From assembly GCA_910591455.2 (NCBI GenBank), contig OU342822.1, positions 15,909,154 to 15,973,153 of the forward strand: a stretch of 64,000 bases of DNA, given 5' to 3'. The position numbers and the translations under genes were made by a program. Positions within the stretch are counted from its first letter, which is position 1. Every line of letters starts with the position of its first letter. The notes below the pieces were generated by a model. That model made no database searches, was not told the DNA's origin, and saw nothing but the letters and a program-made list of their open reading frames with translations. Below are positions 12,961 through 25,715 of this stretch, piece by piece. The DNA is from Pholis gunnellus (Eukaryota > Chordata > Actinopteri > Perciformes > Pholidae).

Positions 12961-14007
12961 TTTAAGCTTCTTAAAAACGAAATTAAACAGTCTGACAAGA
13001 TTTAAAAAGAAAATCACACTTTGGAACAATTCACAACTTATAGACACACACAATGCTGGACAAGGGGTCAACTGAGTATCTATCAACAAATTCTATCATT
13101 CATGTCCTACAATCACATACTTCAAGTATAAAAGATGCAAGCAAGTGTTTGACCATTTTAACATCAAGTCAACAAGCAAAATAAAATATATCTTTGTGTG
13201 TGCTGTTGAATTGATGGATGATTTAGCACCAAATTCACAAACAGCATAATCTTAGAGACTTCAATCCACACTGCGTCAGAACACAAAATAATCTCACCCC
13301 ATGGTCTTGAGCATTCAAGAACAGCATGTTCTTCATCAGCAGGTGGAATGTGCTCAGTGTAATGGAATTGTTTTATTTTTTTCTTAAGCACTTTAACATA
13401 AGTTAGTGCTTAGATAAAATAGATATTTGAACATCAAAAATGTTCAGGAGATGGTGCAAATCCCATCTGCTGATGAAGATCATGTGTCATGACAGAAAGC
13501 TCCAAAATAGCTATGGACCTTGAGGTGAAATAGTTTGGGCAAGTGATGTTCAAAACTTTGAAATTAGTTTTGATGTTTAATATGAATAGTTACACATGGC
13601 TCATAAATGTTATAAATAATATTAATAACTATTACATTTTCTAATTAAAGTCAAACTGAATTTGTTTTTCATTCAGCTTAATAGCGTCAGCACAGGAACC
13701 CAATTTCATTTTGTAAATATCTGATATTAATTTGTATGAATTGAAATGGTTTCTCCAGCTATTTATGAGGTGTGGGATTTATTTGCAAAACTCAAATTAT
13801 GACATGAAGATGACTGAAATGACAATCAAATCCAGTTCATACCGTTCACTAGGGAAACAAACACACGTAATCAAAAGCAATTTCATTATCGATGGCTCAT
13901 GTTTCAATAAAAATCAATGGTGCTTGCCCTGTGTCAGGGTGGGTCAAGTCTCCAATTCAATTTCCTCCTGAGGTAGAGCTGCACAGACAGGAGTTAGAGG
14001 GAGGAGG

Positions 14008-14009
<2 letters not shown>

Positions 14010-14099
<90 letters not shown>
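14010..14099. repeat. Compound (TG)n(AG)n microsatellite
   Basis: A TG run of about 17 units passes directly into an AG run of about 28 units without spacer. Confidence 0.95.
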
Positions 14100-14101
<2 letters not shown>

Positions 14102-14599
14102 TAATATGGACTGGTCGTAATAGTCTCAATAAAACTCCTCCAATCAGCAGAAAGCGACAGTGATGACTGTGTTTCTTTTTATATGCACAGACACATTTTG
14201 ATAGTCCATAACAAGAGCACATTTTAAAGCACTTCTTCTGAGATGTACAGTAGCTTGTTATTTTGAGTTTTACCAACTAAGATCATTGCAGATTGGTGTG
14301 TTCCAGCACATTTATTTTACAGTGGCTGCCAGCATTAAGCCTATAGCATTTGCTTATTTGAGAAGTTCAGTCGAAAGTTATGCAATCCATCAATAACAGC
14401 GTCTGACTACATTTCAGGATTGCCAGAAATCACGATTTTGCCAACTTTGTCAAGAGTTTTTATTTTTGTGGTGCAACATCACCCAATGATAATTTAAACA
14501 TGTCACAGGTTAGAATATAAACATCCATGTTTTCTTCCTTTTTACCTTTACGGGCTATTGTTTGTGTTGTCTGTCATTTCCTATCATATTTTTTAAGAA

Positions 14600-14990
14600 G
14601 CCAATGCAAAAGTGCGTTCAAATTGCATTCCTTCTAATGGCCATCAGGAGGCGACTCCTCTAGTTGCAAAAAGAAGCCTGATTGTATAGAAGTCTATGAG
14701 AAATGTATCATTAGCTTTGTCCAGTCTGGTAATTGTCCGTGATATCGTCTTACAACTTCATGAAAGTTAATTCTAACATTTTGGTCACCTAAAAATGTCT
14801 TATTCAGCGTTCGGTTGTACTTAGCTCCACCCTCTCGTTTCACTTCTGGTTGCAAAAAGCCAAGATGTCGATGGCCAAAATGCCAAACTCGAGGTTTAAC
14901 AACTGTAATACACAAACCAATATGTGACGTTACGGTGACTACGTCCACTTCAGTCTATGGTTCAACCAATCAATGTACACTTACGTCACT
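14600..14990 (-). mobile_element. Non-autonomous teleost repeat (AACTTTCATGAAGTTGTAAG family)
   Basis: On the minus strand the order is TTTGCAACCAGAAGTGAAAC, GAGAGGGTGGAGCTAAGTAC, AACCGAACGCTGAATAAGAC, CAAAATGTTAGAATTAACTT, TCATGAAGTTGTAAGACGAT, GGACAATTACCAGACTGGAC and TGATACATTTCTCATAGACT. I know this order from many teleost genomes. The class is not certain. The minus-strand open frame across it (14694–14948) is not a gene. Confidence 0.6.
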
Positions 14991-16819
14991 CCCGTACGGC
15001 TCCTCTTGTGCTGGGAGTACCTACTCTGAATAAGAGCTAAAAGAATCCCTTAAAGCGCCGTTCTAAGAACTATGATCGTTCCTATTTCTGGTGTAAACAC
15101 AATGCAAAGGTATTTAAACTGTCTTAGAACTATGTTCTTCAAACTATGGGTCTGAAAACGCCTCATCATATGAGCGACCACAAATAACTAGGCTCATAGG
15201 ATGACCAAAGTTCTTTCTTCTTATATTTAAATAGCCTGAATTCAATAATCACACATTTTTCACAACATATGACACCCTGGAATAACAACCTTTAAACCGT
15301 CAAAAAAGAGTCACCTCAAGAAATGCCTGAACAGCTTGAATACAAATCTGTTACAGTGAATGCACTAGCATGCATAGCTTGTGTGAGTAGAAGACGAAAA
15401 GCATTATATTCATCATTACTCATCCTACAAAGTACCACATTAGAATCAAACAACCACAACATTGCTTTTACAACCTGGCATCCCCATCCTCTCTGATCAT
15501 TTTCCTCCAAGCTTGAGATTTTTTTTTTTTTTACAGAAGTCCCTGTAAGAATAAAAGAGCAGGGTTACCGTCCTCCGTCTTTCTCTGCTGTACAATTGGC
15601 ACCATAATGTATTTCTCTGCTTGTCAATGCTGGAACGGCATTGGACACGATTATGAAGGACAGCGCAGGAAGTCAAAGTTCAATTTATTTGAAAAGTGAT
15701 GGCGCTGTGCCACTCGTCATTGAAAATAAAGGTCTTACCCTGCGCAATGTCAGACTTGAATATTCGGTGTGAATGGAGGTGCACACTCTCCGTTCTCTTT
15801 CACATTACACATATTCATTCAACACAAAATCTGGAAGTGGTTGAGGAATTGGCAAAGGTTTTTAAATTGTCCCCTGGGCCCATGCACACAAACGCACACA
15901 ACCTAACATTCCTAACATTTGGGATGTGGTGTACAATTCTCATGGGCTGTATATATATATATATACACATACAAAATACATCACAGATGAAATATAGCCC
16001 TTCAAAAGGACAGCAGAACACCTCCCAGCACCACTGAAAACCTGATCTCTCTCTCTCTTACGCACACGGAGATACACTTGACACTGGCTACGTGCTGATT
16101 GGACTTGGGCAGGGGTTTTCAAACAGAACTGCTAGTGACGGGAACTACACTGAGCGAGAGAGATGAGAGGAGCCCCTGCAGTGCTGAGGATTGGGCCGCA
16201 GTTCTTCGTGCTCTTCGCGATGAAAACATAAAAAAAAAAAAAAAGACAAATGGGGGAAGACACGGACAGCAGATGTCTTCATGCACACATAAAGAAATAC
16301 TGCCAGTGGCCTTGACGGTGGCGAGAGTTTTCTGTCTACCTTGTAAATCAGAATCTCTCTGGTCATGTGAGTTTCGGGGTTTATGAATGTTCAGGTGCTT
16401 TGACGAAAGAAAAGGAGTATGGATCACTGACCCCCAACCATCCCATTCCATTTAGATTGTGTTGCTATTTCCCGACTGATCTATGCCATCTGGCTGCGGA
16501 TCTAAATTTTGGCACCCCATCCATGTGGAATGCCCCGACGCACGGCTCAGCTCGCAGTGAAATGAAGGGAAAATGAAAATGAAATGAGCTGAGCTTCTCT
16601 CCTGATCCTGGTCTCAGCTCTGTCCTCTGCTCAATCTCATCACCCCCTCCCTTCCTTCCCCTCTGTATCATCATCCTCCTCCTCCATCCTCTCATCCCTC
16701 CCACCTCCCTCACCCTCCTCCTCCTCCCCTCCCTCCCGCCACCCCTGGGTAATCAGTGTGCTCTCTCATTCCGTGGCACACGGAGACACATTGATCTGGC
16801 GGTGCGCACTCACACAGGC

Positions 16820-16830
16820 ATACACACACA

Positions 16831-16882
<52 letters not shown>

Positions 16883-16907
16883 CACAGGGGTTGTCTCTCA
16901 CACACAT

Positions 16908-16940
<33 letters not shown>
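16820..16940. repeat. Interrupted (CA)n microsatellite cluster
   Basis: Two CA blocks are separated by GGGGTTGTCTCTCACACACA-type sequence. The TTGATCTGGC flank occurs both before (16791) and after (16941), so the block may be a local duplication. A pyrimidine-rich CTCC tract lies just upstream (16625–16745). Confidence 0.9.
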
Positions 16941-16944
<4 letters not shown>

Positions 16945-17679
16945 TCTGGCCCGCAGGTCAAGTTCAATAGGAACAGCCAAGCGGACCTTTTTTTTTTTTA
17001 CAGACTGGCTCTGCGGTATACTGCAAGGAGCTCTCTCTTTCTCTCTCTCAATCTCACACACACACACACACCAATGCAACACGTACACACTCTGTCTTTC
17101 TTTTCATTTTACATGCACAGACCGTGGTACCTGAATTTGACAATAAGAAATACAGAAAATAAATGAGCTCATGCTCAGGCATCCATTCCTTCTAATTTTC
17201 ATCTTCAGTACCAAACAAGTCAGAAAGAAAAGACATTTCCACATGGTCATACGCCAAAATTCAAGGTTAAAGGTTCTAATTGAATTTAAAATATGTTGGT
17301 TGTCATTGATTTATTGTACACATAAGTGTGACTTTATCTGTGAAATAAGAACACACAAATGCTGTAAATACATGCATCGTACAACGAAAGAGACACGCAC
17401 AGAAAGACAAAATCAGAGAAAGACTCACAACACGCTGGAGACACATAAGCCAACATCTCAGTGAGCAAGGGCATGCTGGGATGTTTGGGGAGGGGGAATC
17501 CCACTTGACCAAAATCTCTCTTTTCCTCTCCTTCTGTAATTTTATTTACTCTTTTATGATTCTGGAGTAATTTATCCCTCAGAGAGAGGGAGACAGACAG
17601 GCGGACACACAGACAGGGAGCGACAGCGGGGGAGAGAGAGAGAGAGACAGCGAGAGAGTCACACTTAGCACTACACTTT

Positions 17680-17940
17680 GATTTAGCGAAGTCAATTTAA
17701 TTTTGTTTGCTTTATGCAAAAAAGCGGAGTCGGCCTCGACTTCTGTTGATTTCCACTGAAGGCAGAAACATCGCTAATGGGAGCTAGCGCCGCACTCACC
17801 ACAGCTACAGGGCTACGACACTAACCGAATTAGCCTCATGCATATATTTAATACAGACCTGCTACACAAATTAGCCGAGTAGTATGTAGCCTAGCACCTC
17901 TCCAGTGAGGCTTTGAGATCTGAGCTGCAAATTAATTGGC
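17680..17940. promoter_or_regulatory. Candidate pou3f2 distal enhancer with octamer-like sites
   Basis: Unique sequence after a (GA) tract. It holds ATGCAAA (17714–17720), CATGCATATATTTA (17837–17850) and TGCAAATTAATTGG (17927–17940), all resembling POU-factor binding sites. It lies 9.5 kb upstream of pou3f2. Function is inferred. Confidence 0.35.
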
Positions 17941-18789
17941 TATGTTGCCTCCAAGAGTAGCTCCCCTGTTTTTCTTCCACCCTGAATTATGCCTTCCAAT
18001 TGCCGAAACACATTTGATATGCATGGGGGGGAAAAAAGCGTGTAAAGCAGTGTTCCTTCACAAAAAGCAATGTTTGCTTTCGTTCCTTCACTTTTGTGTA
18101 TCTGCCACTCAGAGCAGTGGTTATATTTGTAGATGTGTAATTCCCTGAACATATAGGCGAAATAAACATGAAGAAGTACAGCCCCGAAAACACAAAATAA
18201 TCATATAGACCTACGACACCACTTTGATTCAAATGTGTTTCTGTGTATATTCATTAGGAGTAACACAAATTCCACATGCTGAGAGACACTGTAATTCATT
18301 TGAGCAAATCTTTATCCTGGTTACTAGAGACAGGAAATGCTGAGGGATGTTAAAAATGTAATTCCCTGAAAGCTGTCACTGCAAAGCAAAGACATAGAGG
18401 GGTTAAAAGAATCTTGATAAGAAAGACAGATACGTCATGTGTGCTTGTGTGTTAGAATTGAAAACAAGTAAGAGAAGAAGACAGGGATTAGTTTGATTAC
18501 CACTCTGAGAACAACCATTATTGCTCCCTGAGGTCTCTCCCCCTATCCATCTTGGTTCGATCCCTGGACATACATCTTGGCTCGGTTTCAGGACAAGATC
18601 TTTAAATGTAGTTGTGGTTCGAGTAAAGCCTCGCGCCATTAGAATTAGGACTCATCGCACCTTACATTTTCACCTTGGCCAATGTTAAAGACAAATTGGT
18701 AGCACTGTCATTCATTTCAGTAGGTCGATAATAGGTGTACAAATAAGGTTACTAGGACTGATTGTAGATTACTGAGAATGATGACAAAG

Positions 18790-19378
18790 AATAGGATGGT
18801 ACAGCTGGAGTCCTCACTAAGACCAAGGAAGTGGATCACACCACTCGGGTTCTGAGGTCTTTGCACTGGCTTCCTGTCCAACAAAGAACTTACTTTAAAA
18901 TCCTGCTGTTGGTTTATAAAGCACAGAATGGTTTAGGGCCAAAATACATCTCTGATCTGCTGCTACCTTATCAACCATCCCGAGCCCTCAGGTCGTCTGG
19001 GACTATACTTTCTGTTCCCAGAGTCAGAACTAAACATGGAGAAGCAGCGTTCAGTGTTTCTGCTCCACATATCTGGAACAAAGTCCCAGAAAGCTGCAGG
19101 TCTGCTGAGACCCTCCGCTCCTTTAAATCAAGATCGAAGACTTTTCTGCTTGCTGCTGCCTTTAATTGAACCAGATTCAAGGATATTAATCAATTTCCTG
19201 CATTTCTGGATTTTACCACTGCATTTTATTTCTTACACTGCTTTTTAGTGTTTTAATGACTGTTTTTAATGGTTCAATAAACGTTCTTAATTGTTTTTGA
19301 ATCTCCTTTTCTTTTGCCTTATGGTTTGATGCTTTTAATGGTTTTATGTGAAGCACTTTGAATTGCCTTGTTGTTTTT
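18790..19378 (+). mobile_element. L2-type LINE, 5'-truncated fragment (ORF2 C-terminus and 3' UTR)
   Basis: The frame around 18831–19169 encodes the end of a non-LTR retrotransposon ORF2: LRSLHWLPVQQRTYFKILLL, YKAQNGLGPKYISDLL, RVRTKHGEAAFSVSAPHIWN, and a Lys/Arg/Phe-rich end. This is the typical C-terminal tail of fish L2-like LINEs. The 3' UTR ends in TATGTGAAGCACTTTGAATT, matching the L2 3' end pattern as I remember it. The reverse transcriptase and endonuclease domains are missing, so it is a dead 5'-truncated insertion. The frame is intact across the fragment, suggesting a moderately young copy. Confidence 0.85.
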
Positions 19379-20719
19379 TTGTTTTTTTTACAGGAGATGA
19401 GGTTAAAAACTGTCCTTTTTTCCGGTATAAATCCAGGAGAACATGTCTTACTTTCCCCAAACAGCAACAGCATGTTGCAATGGGCGGGTTTGGGCGGTGG
19501 GGTGGGGTTCTGTGTGTTTGGTAGCGGGTTTAAAAGGGCGACACAAAAGTAAGAGGTCCATATAATAGAAGCTCCCTCAGCCCCCACCCTAGCTTGTAGA
19601 CACAGTGTGATGGAGGGACAGCTGGGGTCTCTGGTCGAGGGACGGAGAAGCAAGCTAAGTGTGGTTGATGCAGAATAAATAAACTACACAAATGACAATA
19701 TTCTATCTGGTATCTGAAATACAACTCACAAATATATCTTAATACAACTTAATACATCGTAATATAACTACTGTAACTAAATTTAGAGAAGTAAAATAGA
19801 ATCCACCTTTTATTGATTCATCTTGTGTATGAATTATCTTTATAGCAGTTCTTGTTACTTCATCTTGATGTATAAATGTCACTACACAACAAGTGTAGCG
19901 CAAAAACAAGTAAACTGTGAAACATTTCTATTGACACAAATAGAAATACTCAGCTCTGCAGATACCAGTGAAGAAGTAATCAGATCTTTTACTTAAATAA
20001 AATTAGTGATACAACAATAAATACTCCATTACAAATGAAAGTCCTGCCATTTATAATTAGTAGTAGTAGTAAAACATTACACAATAAAGTAAAGTTCAGC
20101 TCACTTGCATATTCTCACTTTGAAAATACAAATAATGGGAGTGACAGTGAAGCATGATTCACTACACTGGCCCAGACCTCCATTCAAGATGCAACTCCCT
20201 CTTCCTCTTTTTTTACCATCCTCCTCTCCTTCACCTTACCCTCTCCCTCCATATCTCTGTCCATCGTTGCCTTCCCTTCATCTCCAAAACAGGAGAGCTC
20301 ACCTTAGCACCCCTACTATGATTTGTAATTGACCAATTTAGGAACTAGTGTTTGTACCTGTGAGTCATCGCAGTGGCGAATTGATCATTCCACTTCGGCA
20401 TTTTTGAAGGACAATGCTGTCCGCAGGAACACAAGAGACATTAGTTATGAAGATTGTGTCAAATGCTCTAAATTGTGTGCAGGCATTTAAAAAAAAAAGG
20501 TGTGATTTTGAATTGACATCTGAGTGAAAAGCGGAAAATGTGCCTGTATTTTTGGAGAATTGGTTTTAGCGGTTTGAAACGGGGGTGTCAGGGATTTGTC
20601 ATTGTGTTTCAGGTTCAGCTGTAAACAGTACAGACAGAAAATGTATTTAAACACTTGTAAAACAACCAATACTTTGTTTTTTTAATAATGAAAATCACTG
20701 TTGATGCCTATAAGACAAA

Positions 20720-21085
20720 TGTTAGCTTTCTTGCTGAGAGTTAGATTAGAAAATTGATGCTACTTTTGTCTGTGCAGTAAGCTTAATTTAGCTTAGCATA
20801 AATACTAGAGACAGCTAGCCTGGCTCTGTCCCAAAGGAACAAATATCAACCTGGCAGCACCTCTGAAGCTCAAGTTAAATCTTTAATGAAGCATTAAAAC
20901 GACAAGTTGTGGTGTCATGCGGGGCTAGCTGTTCTCCCCTGTTTCTAGTCTTTGTGCTAAGCTAGGCTAACCGACTGCTGGCTGTAGCTTCATATTCAGC
21001 GTACAAACATGAGTGGTTATTGTTCTTCTCATCCAACTCTCGGCAAGAATGCGAATGAGCGTATTACCCAAAATGTCGACGTTAT
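20720..21085 (+). mobile_element. MITE with long inverted ends (TTAGCTTAGCATAAA family), copy 1
   Basis: The core TTTAGCTTAGCATAAATACT is followed by ACAGCTAGCCTGGCTCTG, and later by GCTAAGCTAGGCTAACCGAC, TGCTGGCTGTAGCTTCATAT and CTCGGCAAGAATGCGAATGA. The left and right ends are near-inverse (TTAGCTTAGC against GCTAAGCTAGGCTAA), the structure of a long terminal-inverted-repeat MITE that is very common in teleosts. Confidence 0.7.
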
Positions 21086-22366
21086 CAACTTTACTGTTTT
21101 TGTGGTCAGAAATCTGTCTCTAATGATTAGTGGAATCAGATAACCATTTAAGAAAGAGACATACGTCTCTGCATGGGTAGAATTAGCTGATCTGAATGCA
21201 GGTTAGAAGTGCAACAGTTTTTCCTCGCTGTTGTCTGTCCATAGCTACATTGATTGGTATCGGTAATTGATAAGCAGACCTGTGCTTGTAAGATCAATCA
21301 GAGCAGTGATGTCCGTCCTCCATTAGGGTGTGAAACAGTCAATCATGCATGTCAGCTCTCTGTCTATAAGTCATTTTCTCCTCTGTTATTGCTGGGCTGT
21401 GTGTATAACCGCATACTGTTTGTTTCTCCCTTTCACACATGCTGCACATCCTCAAACACATTTATGAGAGCTTCACTCACTCTGCTCATCCCCATAGAAG
21501 AGTCCAAATTTACTGCCTCAATCTCCTAACTAGACAGAGTGTATATACACACAGATACAACTAGATATGTCGCTGCTGAAAGCCCATACAGCACTCATTC
21601 ATATCGACTACACTCGCACGGTAACCCATTGTGTGTCCATTTGCATGGATAGCTTCAGATTTATCTGTACTCTAGGCCATAGTGCCGACTTGTGTATGGA
21701 CAAGTATGGAGATTTACTCCTGTTTTAACCCCAGGGTTAGCCATCAGTATTGATTGGAACAGACTTAGCCTGATTTTAATCCCTGCTTGGTCCAAGACTA
21801 TCGATCAGGGCGCTGAGCTTTCAAGTGGGTTTAACGACCTACCTGCCCCTCCTCCCGTCCCTCGCTCCCCTGTTTCTGATGTGCTTTTTTCTACTTGGGT
21901 AGAAAAAGAGAGAAGTTTGTTATTACACCCCAAAACGCCTGTACCCAGGGCCACGAGCCCACTCATTCCTCCTCCAACACCGAGCCATTACAGTAGGCTG
22001 GGACATCAAGCTGCCCATAAAATCTGACTGCACTCATGCTTTTCCTATCTGGAGTTTGTGCTGGACATTATAAACCAGGAGGCGAGATGAATCTGTGCAC
22101 CGCGACAGCAATGTCACGGTAAAAATACCTGCAGGTGAATTATGACCACTCACCTAGAGGTAGGAGCGTCCCTTTATGTCTTTATGGGTTCTCTGAAGAC
22201 AGTTATATGGGACAACATGGGAAGTCTTATAGGAGTCCTGGTACCTTGGGAGTTGGGGAGTGTTGTGAATTTATAGTTATCCTTAATGGTCACCACTCTG
22301 ATTGGTCCAGGACAGTAACACTAGAAATAGAGAACCTAAGCTTTAAAAGTGTTTGTGAATGTGAGT

Positions 22367-22367
<1 letters not shown>

Positions 22368-22450
<83 letters not shown>
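22368..22450. repeat. (GT)n microsatellite, about 41 uninterrupted units
   Basis: An 83-bp pure GT tract, the longest dinucleotide run in the window. It is followed 97 bp later by a (GA)n tract (22548–22599). Confidence 0.95.
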
Positions 22451-22452
<2 letters not shown>

Positions 22453-22547
22453 CATGCATTTGCTTACCAGCCATGCAGAAATACAAATTTAAGTGCATTT
22501 CTACTCTTGGAAACATATCTCATTGTGTTTATTGTATATGTGTGTGT

Positions 22548-22551
22548 GAGA

Positions 22552-22599
<48 letters not shown>
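22548..22599. repeat. (GA)n microsatellite
   Basis: Mostly pure AG/GA run with two interruptions. Confidence 0.9.
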
Positions 22600-22747
22600 A
22601 TGTAAGAGATGGTTACTGTGCTTGGCATTTCTCCTCCATTTGTCCTCCCAGAGGCAGATCAGGCGAAGGGGAAATAAATTGGAGAAAGAGAATAAATCAA
22701 TGCTAAACTGAGCACCAGTGAGACCTCCTAACCCTGAAACTGTCACA

Positions 22748-22780
<33 letters not shown>

Positions 22781-22914
22781 AATGTGAAACGTGTCCAGGG
22801 AAAATGTTGTGTAATTCCACATAACATACAAACCTTAACTCACACCCACAAGCTAAGAGAGCAGAGATAAAAGGGATTGGTTGGGTTAGTTTCTGCACTG
22901 GTGTGTATTGCACA

Positions 22915-23640
22915 TACTTACACTTACACTAGTAACGGTGCACACACTTCAACTATCACTACCACTTCAAAAGCTCCAGCAGAAAGTATAAATGCACCCA
23001 TCTACACGTCAACTGACACTTCATCTCATTTTTATTCTTCAAATGACATTTCAACAGATTTTACTTTTTACATATCAACTAACACGGCTATTCTATTTCT
23101 ATTTCAATTTCAATTTTAATATGCTATCAGCATGACGAGGATAATATTGCCACATTGAAAGCGCACCTTAGTTATCTGTTATCTTTAGAGCTAAGATTTG
23201 AAATACAAATTTTAACCACTTTCTGCATCTTTGCATCTACTGACACTTCAACTAATTTGTACTTTTCAACTGACAACTCAAACACTCAAAGTGACATTGA
23301 AACTGCTTTCATTACTTAAATACCAACTAACAATTCACATTGTACTCGAACTCTCTCTGGCACTCCAACTTCTGTTATTATTTCAACTGCATTCATTACT
23401 TTTTAAATATTTCAAACGCTTTCATTGTTTACAATTCAACTGAAAGTTAAACTGCTTTCACCGCTAAAAGAAAATAATTCAAATACTTTGAGCAATTTCA
23501 CTTTCAAATGCCAATTCAAACCCTTTCAGTGCTTCCACTTCAGTTGACACTTCAACCGCTTGAAGTGCTGCAACTTAAATTGCAACTCCCATTCAACATC
23601 TCAGATGCGAGCAATTTACATTTCAAGATATTTTAACACG
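22915..23640 (+). repeat. Degenerate minisatellite of ACTTCAACTGACA-like units
   Basis: Motifs such as CACTTCAACTATCACTACCA, TCAACTGACACTTCATCTCA, GACATTTCAACAGATTTTAC, CAACTGACAACTCAAACACT, TCAACTGCATTCATTACTTT and CTTCAGTTGACACTTCAACC recur over about 700 bp with an irregular 10–30-bp period. The array is strongly biased toward C/A/T with few G on this strand. No conserved frame. Confidence 0.6.
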
Positions 23641-24379
23641 TTAACAGTGTTTGCACCTGCACCTTTCAACGTTAGCGAGCACAATTCAATTTTAGCCTTT
23701 TCTGGTATATGTTTTTAGGATTGTCTCACACAACTCTCTCTCTCTCTCTCTCTCTCAAACATACACAGCAACAGACACGCCGCAGTGCGCATAATATCTG
23801 AAGAAATCAATGTATCAGTGAGTGTGAGGAAACAAGTTGGATGTATTTTCCGACTGCAAAAAAACAAAAGATGGAGCACCAAAACAGGACATCCTGACAT
23901 CGTGCTGCAGATTTCACAGACGCAAACTGCGATGTACCGAGCTGAGGCTACAGACGGGGCCGAGCACTGGCGTGTTTTGGGGCAGAGGGAGTGTATAGAT
24001 TGGGATTATGGGGGTGCATTGGGGAAAGGCTCTTCAGTGGGTTTTCTATTCAACCTAAGTCCTCGAAGACCTCCTCATCTCTTCTGAGAGCAGCAAGCTG
24101 AGATCTGATCTAATGCTGAGTGCCACATGCGAGTGTGTTTGTGAGAGAGACACAACACTTTGATGAGAGCCTGCTGGGGATGTGGGTGTGTAAAAGTAAT
24201 GAACGTGTCCACAGTGTGTGTGTACGCTTGTGTGCTTACATTAAGGGGTAATGAAGGAGTTCAGAGTTTATATATTTATGTGTGTGGGCCTTGTAACTGT
24301 GCACTTTCCCTCATCCCTGAAGGGCTGTATGGGGTATTCTGTGCAGGTTTTGCTCAGGGGGGAGGTGAGTTCTTGGGGT

Positions 24380-24660
24380 CCTGCATTCAGATGTAATTAT
24401 CCCAGACAATAGTCTGGTTAAAGCTGGAATCCTTCGAGCCCCCTCTCCCTTTGATTGTTTGGGCCAGCTGTGGAGGAATGGCCATTATCTCCCTGTGTCC
24501 AGCAGCATAAAGAAGCCCCCCTTCCCCAGTTACTCCTGCGTTAGTGTTCCCACAGGGGGAGGGACATGGGCCAGTAACACACTGGTCTGGAGAAAGTGAA
24601 AGCAACCAGAATACTGGTTTGCTCGCAAATATTCATTCACATAAAACGGCTTTCCCTCAC
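24380..24660. promoter_or_regulatory. Candidate SOX/POU regulatory block upstream of pou3f2
   Basis: A unique block with CTTTGATTGTT (24449–24459, SOX-like) and GCAAATATTCATTCA (24625–24639, POU-like). No repeats, no coding potential. It lies about 2.8 kb upstream of the pou3f2 ATG. Confidence 0.35.
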
Positions 24661-24929
24661 GCTTGAACCACTCTTTCTTAAAATGCCAGAGAACGAGTTG
24701 CACTATTTACACAAGAGCAAAAAAGTGGCTTTTCACATTTGGGTTTGACTTTGAATACAGTTTCAGTGCTGCGCTTCTACACCAGAAATAAATCACTCTT
24801 AAAATCAAGATGTATAAAGCCACAGATGCTATAAGAGTAGACAATGTGTGTGGGTGTGTGTGTGTGTGTTTGTTTTTGTTCCGTCTGTGTGTGTTTCAAT
24901 CATAAATATCTCATAGAGAGTTCTGTTTG

Positions 24930-25480
24930 CGCATAGGGACACTTAGGCCCATTAGGCTTGCGAAGAAATTGAATCTTTACAGCACTGGGGCCATATAATT
25001 ACTGTTAATTTAACGCTCAGATTCTTCATCATTAACTCTCACTCTTGAATACAGAACGAGGGACACGGAAACACAGACAGTATATGTGTGCGGAACCTCT
25101 GCATGTGTTGACAGCATACCCAACCCTTTGACTGAATTAACAGCGACCTCTTCGTCTTGTAAGAACAGGATTCGCATCGTTTATGCGTTATTAAGCCCTG
25201 TAATTGGGCAGCCAGTAGTTTGCATATTAGTCTATTAGGGTAATATGTTTTGCCTCTCTCAACACACGGCTTGCCAGAGCCCCTGGCGACACATTTGGTA
25301 ATTCTCAGAATTACACCCTGATCATAATCCAGTGTTCTTGCGATCACATAATTCAATGTGCGTCAGTTCATGTCTGTGCATCCTCAGCTTGATTACATTC
25401 AAAGTATTAATCAATTAACCTATCTCTTCATTTGGAATTTTACCATAGTATGGTCGTTAATTTACGGTGTAAAGTGAATT
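24930..25480. promoter_or_regulatory. Candidate conserved non-coding element upstream of pou3f2
   Basis: About 550 bp of non-repetitive DNA has TTTGCATATTAG (25219–25230, octamer-like), ATTAATCAATTAACC (about 25408–25422) and several TAATT cores. It is flanked by a C16/A9 run (25517–25541). The density of homeodomain/POU cores and the absence of repeats are typical of developmental enhancers; conservation was not tested. Confidence 0.4.
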
Positions 25481-25715
25481 ATATTGTCTGTGGATTGGGT
25501 CTAGCTAGGACTTTAACCCCCCCCCCCCCCCAAAAAAAAAAATTAAATAAAAAATACACATCTTTTGATTAGTGCCCATTGCATAGCACCTCTGCTTGAA
25601 GGTGAAACTTGCATCTTTTTTTAATCCTTTGAGGTTCCTTTAACCTCTTAATAGCTGTTATGTTGTACAGCCGTTGTCCCACTTTGAGCCAATAAAATCA
25701 CATCTCCTAAATACC

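Larger units (their letters stand above)
9781..17679. other. Gene-free stretch of the left desert
   Basis: Holds CA/TG microsatellites (11060–11110, 11221–11250, 11590–11610), the compound TG/AG run, a polypyrimidine tract (16625–16745), and the repeat copies listed separately. The remainder is AT-rich with no recognisable exon, tRNA or rRNA. Confidence 0.65.
19379..24379. other. Gene-free stretch upstream of pou3f2
   Basis: Outside the listed MITE, minisatellite and GT/GA runs, this is plain intergenic DNA. A frame at 21692–22027 is Pro-rich but unrecognised, without homologous motif or splice context, and is not called. Confidence 0.6.

Noticed and set aside
18550..18580. B-box-like GGTTCGATCCC suggesting a tRNA or tRNA-derived SINE
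   Set aside because: No A-box at the required distance and no cloverleaf could be drawn.
21692..22027. 111-codon Pro-rich open frame
   Set aside because: No recognisable motif, splice partner or promoter; ordinary intergenic sequence.
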